NCBI GenBank assembly: GCA_963753135.1
Contig: CAVWBA010000021.1
Coordinates: forward strand, 53,982-117,981
Length of the DNA stretch: 64,000 bases
Reading direction: 5' to 3'
From: Roseiarcus sp963753135
Lineage (GTDB): Bacteria > Pseudomonadota > Alphaproteobacteria > Rhizobiales > Beijerinckiaceae
The position numbers were made by a program, and so were the translations under genes. Shown here piece after piece: positions 25,791-34,879 of this stretch. The first letter of the stretch is position 1, and every line of letters begins with the position of its first letter. Below the pieces are notes generated by a model. It was not told the DNA's origin. It did no database searches and saw only the letters and a program-made list of their open reading frames with translations.

Positions 25791-27785
25791 GGCGCTCGGG
25801 TTGGGATTGGCAGGGAGCTGACCGACACGATGGCTGGTCACTGGAGCGGACGCGTTGACGCCGTCGTTGACGGACCAGAGGATCGTTCGGCTCGAAGTCG
25901 TGGCGTTGGCGGAGGCGTAGGTTATGGAGTCGAGCTCCGCCTGATAGGCGGCGAGGCTCGCCGCGCCGGACAAAGTCAACACCCCCGTGGCGGCGTTGTA
26001 CTGGCTCACGATGCCGGTCTGGGGCGAGCCGACGCGAGAGCGTATCGCCCTGAACGAAGCCGGCGCTGATGCTGACCGTGGCCGCGGAGAGGCTAACCGC
26101 CGCCGCATCGGCGACGGTGAGCCCGGCGTCGAGCGCGACAGGGGCCGCTCCTGCGACATAGCTGACGCTTGCGCCCGCGGTCACCACAGGAGGGAGGCGG
26201 CTGACCGACACGTGGCTGGTCACCGGAGCGGACGCGTTGACGCCGTCGTTGACGGACCAGGTGACCGTTCGGCTCGAAGTCGTGGCGTTGGCGGAGGCGT
26301 AGGCTATGGAGTCGAGCTCGGTCTCATAGGCGGCGAGGCTCGCCGCGCCGGATAAAGTCAGAACGCCCGTGGCGGCGTTGTACTGGCTCACGATGCCGGC
26401 CTGGGGCGAGCCGACGCTCAGCGTGTCGCCCAGAACGAAGCCGGCGCTGATGCTGACCGTGGCCGCGGAAAGGCTGGCCGCCGTCGCATCGGCGACGGAA
26501 AGCCCAGCGTCGAGCGTGACGGGCGCCGCTCCGGTGACGTAGCTGGCGTTGGCGCCCGCGGCCGTCAGCGCCGGTACCGCAGCCATGCCGCGATCGCGGT
26601 CAGATCAGTCGGAAACAATCCCATCGACTGCGGTCCCGGAGACGGGACCTATTTCCGTTGTCCCCGCAGCGGAGCCGTTCGTCTGCCACAATTCGCTGGT
26701 TGCCGCTGGAATCGAAGCCGCTGAACAGCGCGACGCCGCCGTAAACGGCGAACCCCGACGGGTCCAGCCCGATGCCGGTCGTCGACGCTCCGGCTATGCC
26801 GGTCAACTCATGCGTGCCGGCCGCGGTTCCGTCGGTGATCCACAGCCCGGCGCGACCCGACTGAATCGAGGCCGCGGAACAGGATCTCGCCGTTCAAGAC
26901 CGTCAGATCGCTCGGAGCGAGCCCCGAGGGGTCGGCGCCGGTTATGCCGGTCAGCTCATGCGTGCCGGCGGCCGTCCCGTTCGACACCCACAAGCCCATA
27001 TCGCCGCTGGCGTCGAGGCCGCTGAAGAGAATTTCGCCGTTAAGGACCGTGATGTTGGTCGGATTTAATCCGGCCGGGTCCGAGGCGCCGCCCGCGCCCG
27101 GGACGAGTTCATGCGTGCCGCCGACGGTCCCATCCGTCACCCACAAACCGGAAAGGCCGTTGGCGTCGACGCCGTTGAACAGCACCTCATTGTTGAAGAC
27201 GACCATGTCGGACGGGTCGAGTCCGGTCGTCGACGCCCCGGCGACGCCGGTCAGCTCCTGCGTTCCCGCGACCGTGCCGTCGGTCACCCATAGGCCGAGA
27301 TGGCCCGCCGTGTCCGAGCCGGCGAACAGCGCCTTGCCGTTGAAGACGGTCAAATCCGTTGGCTGGACCCCCGCCGACGCCGCCCCTGCGATGCCGGCCA
27401 GCTCGTGCGTGCCGCCGGCCGTCCCGTTCGTTATCCAAAGTCCAGTCTGGCCGCTCGCGTTGATGCCGCTGAACAGCGCATCGCTGCCAAAGACGGTGAG
27501 ATCGGCTGGAGCGACTCCGGCCGAACTCGCTCCAGCGATGGACGTCAGCTCCATTGTGCCGGCCGCCGTGCCGTCCGACGTCCACAACCCGACGTCGCCG
27601 CTCGAGTCGACCCCTGCGAACAGAACCTGGGCGCCGAGCACCGTTATGTCGGTGGGCGAAAGCCCCGAAGAACTGGCTCCCGCGGGCGACAATTCAAACG
27701 TCCCGCTCGCCGTGCCGTTCGTTTCCCACAGACTGCTTTGATTCAGCGCGTCCTGGGCTCGAAAAAGAACGATATTTGGAAGCAC
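24916..27785 (-). pseudogene. large ELWxxDGT-repeat surface protein with FG-GAP-type C-terminus, frameshifted
   Basis: From a GTG at 27785 the first 320 codons hold seven ELWxxDGT-type units of about 48-50 residues (SLWETNGTASGTFEL, GLWTSDGTAAGTMEL, GLWVTDGTVAGTQEL). Frame shifts occur near 26880 and 26650. Two Ig/cadherin-like modules follow (AGFVLGDTLSVGSPQAGIVS, NAATGVLTLSGAASLAAYET, TWSVNDGVNASAPVTSH). From about 25790 come the 49-residue FG-GAP-type units, ending NPGPSWHAIKT at 24916. The whole would be about 950 residues. Proteins of this build are secreted or cell-surface adhesin-like products. At least four shifts are needed for one frame, so it is probably inactive or affected by sequencing error. 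Confidence 0.72.
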
Positions 27786-28668
27786 AGCGCACCCTCATAT
27801 TGACGGCGGTCGCGACGAGACCGCCTGCCAACGGGCGATCTTCCGCCCGCGATCGGCAGCACAACTTAAGCGTGTTGGTAGAAATGAACGCTTAAGCGTG
27901 AGGGGCCGCCGCGACAGTTTTCGCAGGGATCTTATGTTTAACTGCTAAACAGATGCCTGCCAGAGAGGGACAAAGTCGATGCTTTGTTCTGGTTTTCAAG
28001 TTGTCCGCCGTCAGGCTTCGACTAGGGTGCTGAACGATTGTGCTAGCATCGCCACGGTCCCTCGCGCGCGGGATCGGCATCCCCCCCGAAGGGGATAGTG
28101 AACATCCCGCACAGACACCGCGGCTATTTGGTCGCTCAATCAATGGAGCACGGGGTCATTGAGGCCATATTGGCTGGAAGGGTAAGAGAAGGGTGTCCAA
28201 CCGCGCCCGCGCCTCGCGACAGTTCACGTAATCAGGCGGTCCAATTCAAGTTCGGGGCAAAATTACATGCCATAATCCAGGATTTTCCGGAGCGAATCCT
28301 ACGCCCAGAATGTCCGAGGACGTGGTCGTGAAGCCGCCCGTTTGCCAAGCCGAAGTTCGGCTTCTATCGCCGACGTCGGCGCGCGGCCCCGTCCGAGGGC
28401 AGCGTGACGCACCATTTTAGGGGGTGGACCTGGCGCAGCGTCGATGTCCAGCAGGACTGCCAACTGTTTCTCCTGTCTCTCGAGGTCCACGCGTGCGATA
28501 CTAATCTTTGCGCTGGCATTCGGTGGCCAACGGGCCGTGTCCCCGTCATCCGCAATTTGCGAGCACCGTAGAGCGGTGGGCGGCTTGACCTTTCGCTCCG
28601 CTCACCTTGTCGAAAGCGTCTAACTTACGTTTCTCTCTTCCCCCTACGATCTACGAGGATCAAGTAAT
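27786..28668. other. intergenic region, about 880 bases, between repeat protein and gmd
   Basis: I see no gene, RNA or clear terminator here. Base composition is lower in GC than to the left, and it must hold the divergent promoters for the ELWxxDGT gene (leftwards) and gmd (rightwards). No confident -35/-10 pair could be assigned by eye. Confidence 0.4.
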
Positions 28669-29649
28669 ATGTCTATTAAACGCGCTCTGATTACAGGTAT
28701 AACGGGGCAAGACGGAGCCTATTTATCAAAATTGCTATTGGAAAAGGGCTATTCTATCACAGGAATTGTTCGCAGGTCTTCCCACGCGGGTGTCGACGAC
28801 CACCGCCTTCGTTGGCTCGGGATCGGCAGTTCGGTCGAACTCCGTGACGGTGATCTTTCCGACATATCCAGCATAATACGTATCATCCGGGACGTTCAAC
28901 CAGATGAGTTTTATAATCTCGGTGCGCAATCTTTCGTTCAATCGTCCTGGCAGCAGCCAATTTTAACGGCCAATGTCACGGCGGTGGCGGTGACAAACGT
29001 CCTCGAGGCTTTGCGCATCATCAAGCCGGATACCCGTTTTTACCAGGCTTCTTCGTCGGAAATGTTCGGAAAGGCACAGCAGCCGAAGCAGACGGAGACG
29101 ACGCCGTTCTATCCGCGTTCGCCCTATGCTGTCGCCAAGCTCTATGGCCATTGGATCACAGTTAATTATCGCGAGAGCTTCGGTCTCCACGCATCCTCGG
29201 GCATCCTGTTTAACCATGAAAGCCCACTGCGCGGCACGGAATTCGTCACCCGCAAGGTCACGGACGGCGTTGCGCGAATCAAACTCGGGCTGGCCAACGA
29301 ATTGCGGCTCGGCAATATCGACGCCAAGCGCGACTGGGGCCATGCCAAGGACTATGTACGCGCAATGTGGGCGATGTTGCAGCAAGAGGTCCCCGATGAT
29401 TATGTGGTCGCCACGGGCCATACTACTTCTGTCCGCGACATGTGCCGCATCGCGTTCGAACATGTCGGTTTACCTATGGAGAATTACCTGGTCATAGACC
29501 CCGCCTACTATCGCCCCGCTGAAGTAGACTTTCTTCTCGGGGACGCCGCCAAAGCGAGGGCCCGACTTAATTGGGCTCCGGAGATCGGATTGTCGGAAAT
29601 GATTGGCGAGATGGTCGAAGCCGATCTTACCCGCCTGCGAGCGGGCTAG
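28669..29649 (+). CDS. gmd: GDP-mannose 4,6-dehydratase
   Basis: 326 residues. ALITGITGQDGAYLSKLLLE has the GxxGxxG NAD(P) loop with the Gmd-specific TGQDG. YNLGAQSFVQSSWQQP and SEMFGKAQQ are conserved, and PFYPRSPYAVAKLYGHW contains the YxxxK catalytic pair. GILFNHESPLRGTEFVTRKV is diagnostic for Gmd. The enzyme converts GDP-D-mannose to GDP-4-keto-6-deoxy-D-mannose. The next gene is its usual reductase partner, and the mannose-1-phosphate guanylyltransferase that makes the substrate is at 56774-58191. The start is 5 bases after an AGGA-type site. Confidence 0.95.
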   Translation: MSIKRALITGITGQDGAYLSKLLLEKGYSITGIVRRSSHAGVDDHRLRWLGIGSSVELRDGDLSDISSIIRIIRDVQPDEFYNLGAQSFVQSSWQQPILTANVTAVAVTNVLEALRIIKPDTRFYQASSSEMFGKAQQPKQTETTPFYPRSPYAVAKLYGHWITVNYRESFGLHASSGILFNHESPLRGTEFVTRKVTDGVARIKLGLANELRLGNIDAKRDWGHAKDYVRAMWAMLQQEVPDDYVVATGHTTSVRDMCRIAFEHVGLPMENYLVIDPAYYRPAEVDFLLGDAAKARARLNWAPEIGLSEMIGEMVEADLTRLRAG

Positions 29650-29654
29650 CTGCA

Positions 29655-30655
29655 ATGGCGAGCTATGCTAGTATTTTGATGACGGGTGCGTCGGGTTTTG
29701 TTGGCCGACGGTTGCTCCTGCCTTGCAAGCCGCCTATCCCACTGCTTCCCTCGCAGCTATCGCGCACGGCCCATCGGATGCGTGTCCCGGTTGGACTAAC
29801 GTTCTGCGTCGACCTTGCGGACGCGGATGCAATCAGGGAAGCGGTTCGGTCCTGGCAGCCTGACCTTGTTGTTCATTTGGCGGCCCAGTCCTCCGTCGGC
29901 GAAGAGGATGAATTTGTAGAATCAACATGGAGAACAAACGGTGTCGGAGCGTTGAATTTGGCTTGCGCCATCGCTCGGACAGTTCGAGAATCAACAGTCT
30001 TCAATGTTAGCACTGGGGAGGTCTACGGTTCGAGTTTTTTAAACGGGCCTGCCTCAGAGATGACGCCGCTGTCTCCTCGCGGGCGTCTACGCGCGTTCCA
30101 AGGCTGCTGCGGAAGCAATTTTCGAGGATGTGCTTCCGGCCGAATCGCGGCTCGTGACTGTTCGCCCGTCTGAACCATACAGGCACCGGCCAGGACGAAC
30201 GTTTCGCGCTGCCAAGTTTCGCGGCGCAGATTGCGCGGATTGAAGCCGGGCTTGTACCGCCGAAACTGCACGTTGGGAACCTTGACGTCGAGCGGGATTT
30301 TCTTGACGTCCGCGACGTCATCAACGCCTACTTATTAATTCTGGCGGGCGCTGAAGCCCTGCCGCGACGCGCCGTAATCAATGTGGCCTCGGGGCAACCC
30401 CGCCGCATCGGCGACTTGCTCGATCTGATGGTGAGCGCCAGCACTCGTCCGTTCGACGTGGAGATTGACCCTGCTCGCCTCCGGTCGACCGAAATACCCC
30501 GAATAGTCGGCGACGCTGCAGCGTTACGTCGACATTTCGGTTGGATACCCAAACATTCTCTTGATGAGCTTGTCATGGAATTGTTGACGTATTGGCGTGC
30601 GAAGATATCAGCTGAACCGGTTGCGGCTCTGCCAGCGGCGTCCAAAAGTGTTTGA
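29655..30655 (+). pseudogene. rmd: GDP-4-keto-6-deoxy-D-mannose reductase (Rmd), frameshifted
   Basis: ATG at 29655, 5 bases after gmd stops. SILMTGASGFVGRRLL is the Rossmann loop and LVVHLAAQSSVGEEDEF the next conserved block. VFNVSTGEVYGSSFLNGPAS is followed by a shift at about 30080: the YxxxK region reads GVYARSKAAAEAIFEDVLPA in the next frame. A second shift near 30175 leads to AQIARIEAGLVPPKLHVGNL and VERDFLDVRDVINAYLLIL. Reduction of the keto group gives GDP-D-rhamnose. A divergent stretch near residues 25-45 also suggests damage. If the shifts are real the GDP-rhamnose branch is dead here; if they are read errors the pair is a complete gmd-rmd operon. Confidence 0.75.
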
Positions 30656-30839
30656 CACCGGCAGTGTTGAAATAACTCTTGTAGCCCGATTTTCTTTAAG
30701 TCAACACGGACTAAAATCGGTAAATATTGCCTCGGCTGGGTGCGCAGGTTGCGTGGGCGGCTTGTCGCAGCGCGTTCACTTATATTATCAGCGATTACGT
30801 GTAGATACCTGTAGCCAACGTAGTTCAGAAACGTGGTCC

Positions 30840-32246
30840 ATGTTCCGCCGTCTTTTAAAGGACTGGAGATGCATTACGGTTCGCGACAACCAGTTCACCG
30901 CAAGTTTTCGCTCATGCTCCTCAATGAACCACAGCGCGAGACCGACTCGCACGAATCCTCAAAGTCCGGCCGAGGCTGGTCTCAAAGCGGTTAGAATAGA
31001 GTTTCGAAGAATGTTCCGCCTAATCGATCGCCGTTTCAACAAGCTCAGGAAGAGCTACGAGAAACTACGGCGAAGAGTCACCAAAAATCGCTCCGCTGCT
31101 GGGGGTTCCCTTCAAAGACATGAATTGACCACGCGGAGAAGTTCCGTCCTCTTCATCGGATATGCCGAAGCTGCGCTTGGACTTGGAGAGGTTTTTCGGA
31201 ATATGCTTATGGCGCTCAATTCGGCTGGCATGCCGTTCGCAATCTACCCGTTCAATAAGGATGTTGAAACTCGTCGCATTGGTCCTTTCCTGGACAGCCG
31301 ATACGACCGTGACGGTGTCTACGATATAAATGTTGCACATATGGCAACGGATCAACTACCCTATTATTTTTCCGAATTAGGAGAGCAGGTTAAGGGCTGT
31401 CGGTACAATATTTTACAAACCTATTGGGAGCTTGCAGAAGCTCCGATGGTCTGGCTTCCTTTACTGGAGCGGATCGACGAGTTATGGGTACCGAATTCTT
31501 ACGTTGCAAACGCGTTCCGGACGATATTTCATCGAAAAATCACCGTGATCCCCGCCAGTGTCACCATCAATCGCAAACATAACTACGCGCGGGAGTATTT
31601 TGGTCTGGACGACGATCGTTTTTACTTCATATTTTCCTTTGATTATTATTCGGCGACCGCCCGGAAAAATCCCTTGGGAGTGGCGCAAGCATTTGGGTAC
31701 GCGTTTCCTGATCCAAAAGTGAAAGTTGGACTTGTGATCAAATCAACAGGCCCGGGAGAGTTGGATCCGACAGTTTCACAGCAACTCAAAAACATGTCGA
31801 CAATTGACAAGAGGGTAACGACGCTGGATCGTTCCATAAATAGAGACGAGATGCTATCGCTCATTGATGACTGCGATTGCTACGTTTCATTGCACAGGTC
31901 GGAGGGATTCGGCCTCGGGATGGCCGAGGCCTTGGCGTTTGGAAAACCAGTTATTGCGACGGACTATTCCGGAAATCGAGACTTTCTAACTGAGACAACC
32001 GGTTTTCCTGTTCCGTTTTCATTGCGCAAATTGATGCGGGGGGAATACCCGATGGGCGAAGGACAAAGCTGGGCTGAGCCAGACCTTGAGGTCGCAATTC
32101 GGTATATGCGAATTGTTTTTGCCGATCGCGAGGAGCGGGAAAGACGATCATTGCGTGGCAAGCAGTTTATCGAAGACCATTATTCGGGACAAATAGCGGC
32201 CCGAGTAATCATGGATCGGCTCCGCGAAATCCGAAAAAGCCTTTGA
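30840..32246 (+). CDS. GT4-type glycosyltransferase in an AT-richer segment
   Basis: The C-terminal 370 residues form a GT-B glycosyltransferase. RSSVLFIGYAEAALGLGEVF opens the domain. SLHRSEGFGLGMAEALAFGK followed by PVIATDYSGNRDFL carries the EGFGLGMAE nucleotide-sugar-binding motif of family 4. The gene lies in a stretch clearly poorer in GC than its surroundings, a mark of separate origin. The start is uncertain: ATG at 30840, 30924 and 31011 are all in frame and none has a good ribosome binding site. A basic, coiled N-terminus (RRFNKLRKSYEKLRRRV) precedes the domain. Sugar and acceptor are unknown. Confidence 0.8.
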   Translation: MFRRLLKDWRCITVRDNQFTASFRSCSSMNHSARPTRTNPQSPAEAGLKAVRIEFRRMFRLIDRRFNKLRKSYEKLRRRVTKNRSAAGGSLQRHELTTRRSSVLFIGYAEAALGLGEVFRNMLMALNSAGMPFAIYPFNKDVETRRIGPFLDSRYDRDGVYDINVAHMATDQLPYYFSELGEQVKGCRYNILQTYWELAEAPMVWLPLLERIDELWVPNSYVANAFRTIFHRKITVIPASVTINRKHNYAREYFGLDDDRFYFIFSFDYYSATARKNPLGVAQAFGYAFPDPKVKVGLVIKSTGPGELDPTVSQQLKNMSTIDKRVTTLDRSINRDEMLSLIDDCDCYVSLHRSEGFGLGMAEALAFGKPVIATDYSGNRDFLTETTGFPVPFSLRKLMRGEYPMGEGQSWAEPDLEVAIRYMRIVFADREERERRSLRGKQFIEDHYSGQIAARVIMDRLREIRKSL

Positions 32247-32673
32247 CAAGAAAGAGGGCACATGTGCAGTCCAACTGGTGTCGCCAAGGTGCGCAACCGA
32301 AGCCGGGCGGACCTACCGACGCTAGCGAGGGCGAAGTAGACATAGACGGTGTCGGCGAAAGCAAAATTCGCCGCCCGAAATCCGCTCAATCGCGTGTCGC
32401 GATGCGGAAAATAAGGGATTTGCGCATACCCATAAGGCTAAGGCTGCTTCGCGCGTCGCATGCACTTAACTCGTGACGCGCGCCATTGGCAAGGGGAGCG
32501 CGGAAATGTTACTTAGCTAGTAGCGGGCCGCACCAGTGCCTAAGCGGCACACCCACCGAAAGCCTTGCACCGGTAAAAGATCGGATGAAGAGGGCGCCGT
32601 TCCCAGTTTATATTTTGTGTTGGCAACGGCGATTTTGCATGAAAGATTAGCTACGGGGGTCGCAAGGATCGAA
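32247..32673. other. about 430 bases with no recognisable gene
   Basis: A spacer between the GT4 gene and the decayed methyltransferase. Frames are short and match nothing I know. Composition is intermediate between the AT-richer GT4 gene and the GC-rich cluster on the right. Confidence 0.35.
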
Positions 32674-33728
32674 ATGTCCAACTATACAAAACACGGTTGC
32701 CATGTGGGTAGCGGGACCCGTTGGTCACGTACCTCGGGGACCAAGCGCTGACCGGTGTTTTTCCAAAAACACGTTACGCCCCGATCACAAACGGTCCGCT
32801 CCGACTCGTGTGGTGTTCGGATCTTTAGCCTTCTCCGAGTTTTCGTCCTCCTACGATCTGGCGAGATGTATGGCGACAACTACGGTTACCGCTCAGGCCT
32901 CAACCGCAGCCTGGTTACCATCTGACGCGGTGGTGCCGGACTTTTTCTCTGCAGCTGCCTATCGGGCTGCCGGGAGCAGCGCCGGCGAAGATTGTCACTT
33001 CGATCGCCATGTTTTATAACTTGGAGGATCCGATCGGTTTCGCGCGCGGGGTCGAGTTCGTGCTCGCGCCGCAGAGCGTCCGGCATTTCGAGCAGAGCTA
33101 TATGCCCTCGATGTTGCGGATAACCTCCTATGATACAGTGTGCCACGAGCACCTCGACTACTATTCCTTCGGCGTGGTCAACCGCATTCTTGGGAGGCTG
33201 GGATGCGCCCAATCGACGTGAAGATGAATAACGTCAACGGTGGCAGCTTCGCTGTCACTGCGGTGCGGCGAGACGATCAGACGCGCGCAGCGCAGCCGGC
33301 AGTGACTTGGCTGCTTGGAGCAGGAAGACAGGATGGGGCTCGGACACCCCGGCCTTGCCGCGAATTCGAGGATCGGGTCTATCGCCATCGCGCCGATCTA
33401 AGGCGGGTCTGGAAGCTCTCGCTGCGGCTGGTAAGAAGGTCGTCGGCTACGGTGCTTCGACAAAGGGAAATGTGCTGCTGCAGTTCTGCGGCATTGAGCC
33501 CTCCCTTATGCACTGTATTGCTGAGGTCGACGAAGAAAAATTCGGCGCCTTCACGCCGGGGACCGGCATCCCAATCGTCTCGGGGGTTGAGGCTCGGGCG
33601 ATGCAACCAGACTATTTCCTCGTTTTGCCATGGCACTTCCGTGACGGGATCAGTGCGACGCGAAGCCGAGTTTCTTGCGAGCGGCGGACATATGATCTTT
33701 CCGTTCCCGTGAGATCGAAATCGTTTGA
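32674..33728 (+). pseudogene. decayed C-methyltransferase, paralogue of the gene at 45975-47225
   Basis: Fragments in all three frames follow the order of the intact - strand paralogue: LGDQALTGVFPK, then PDFFSAAAYR, then MFYNLEDPIGFARGVEFVLA, FEQSYMPSMLRITSYDTVCH with EHLDYYSFG, NNVNGGSFAVTAV, VGYGASTKGNVLLQFCGIE, RAMQPDYFLVLPWHFRDGI and SGGHMIFPFP. The SAM-binding region between 32800 and 32990 is mostly lost, and at least six frame changes are needed. It once encoded a NovU/TylCIII-type sugar C-methyltransferase of about 410 residues. Confidence 0.85.
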
Positions 33729-33734
33729 GGGTAC

Positions 33735-34195
33735 GCTCATCGTTGAGGATGACACTGCAGGCCGAAGTCCATCAACAGCCAAGTTTCGAAGAGGAGATTC
33801 CAACCGGCATCAAATTCGCGTCCCCGTCTCCGTTGGAGAGGCTTTTTGATAAACTGGCGATCCTAGACATTAAAATCAGAATCGTCGACAATGAAAGGCG
33901 TGAAAACGTGAAAATGGGTAATACGATCTTCTGGATGAAATATCCTGTCCCTGGTCGCTATAGGCTCACAGAAAGAGGATCTGAAACTTGCTGCGGATCA
34001 AGAACGGTAAATATAGAGATGGGACGCGGAAAATCAGGTGCGCCGCTTCGAACGGCAGAACAAATTTGATAGCCAATACATCGAAATGTTGCAAAGAAAA
34101 AACTTAGGAAGAATAACGATCGACGAGCGGAGTTAAAACGTCAGTTGAACAGGATTTTTGGGTCCATAATTGTGGAAGTAAGGAAGATCGTAGGC
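33735..34195 (+). pseudogene. DUF6165-like protein, degraded
   Basis: IKFASPSPLERLFDKLAILD with the following IKIRIVDNERRENV matches the N-terminal DKxxILxIK pattern of DUF6165. After a shift, NDRRAELKRQLNRIFGS-type sequence appears around 34110-34160, the usual C-terminus of that family. DUF6165 proteins (about 130 residues, function unknown) are common inside polysaccharide clusters next to glycosyltransferases, as here. Several stops and shifts prevent expression. Confidence 0.5.
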
Positions 34196-34248
34196 ATTGC
34201 GATGATTTTATTCCCACACTCTCCAACAAAAGGCTTAGAAGCGCCACC

Positions 34249-34873
34249 ATGTCGATCTGTTCATTCGCCCAGAATTTTGAAGACGTCATGCTCTGGCGCG
34301 CGATTGGGGCATATCAAAAACGGTTTCTATATTGACATAGGTGCTCACAATCGAATGAATGATTTATAAGTAAGCAAGGCTTTTTATCTAAAAGGTTGGC
34401 GGAACGTTTACTGCAATCTGCTTGTATAGTACGTTGAAAAGTTGCGAGCCGACCGTAGTGACGAGCAGGTGTTGCAGGCTGTTGTTTCAAGCGAACCTGG
34501 TGAAGTGAGTTTTTTTGAAATCGAATACGGGCATACTGACCGCCTCTCACGAAATTGCAGAGCATGTTCGGGCACAAGGATTTTCGGTCAAAGTAACCTC
34601 CGTTCAGGCCATGACGCTCGATAAGATCTTCTCAATGGTTTCGGTATCCGAAATCCATTGGATGAAGATTGATGTAGAGGGTCTCGAGTGATCGGTCCTT
34701 GAAGGATGGAGGGAATTGCCGCTGACGACCGTGGATCGTTGTAGTTGAAGCAATCAGTCCGTTGACCGCACGAGGAATTCCTACTAGTGGAACAATCTGC
34801 TGCTAACGGACAATATGAACTTGGCCTATTATGATGGGCTGAACGAGTTTTACGTCTCATCAGAGCATCCGGG
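34249..34873 (+). pseudogene. FkbM-family methyltransferase, degraded
   Basis: MSICSFAQNFEDVMLWRAIG begins the FkbM domain in one frame and GFYIDIGAH continues in the next. A stop ends that frame at 34367; KAFYLKGW is followed by VEKLRADRSDEQVLQAVVSS with EPGEVSFFEIEYG. MTLDKIFSMVSVSEIHWMKI and DVEGLE hold the acidic motif of the SAM site. The end (YYDGLNEFYVSSEHPG) parallels YFDGLNRFYVHKN in the intact copy at about 51150. At least five disruptions. Confidence 0.8.
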
Positions 34874-34879
34874 AAGCCG

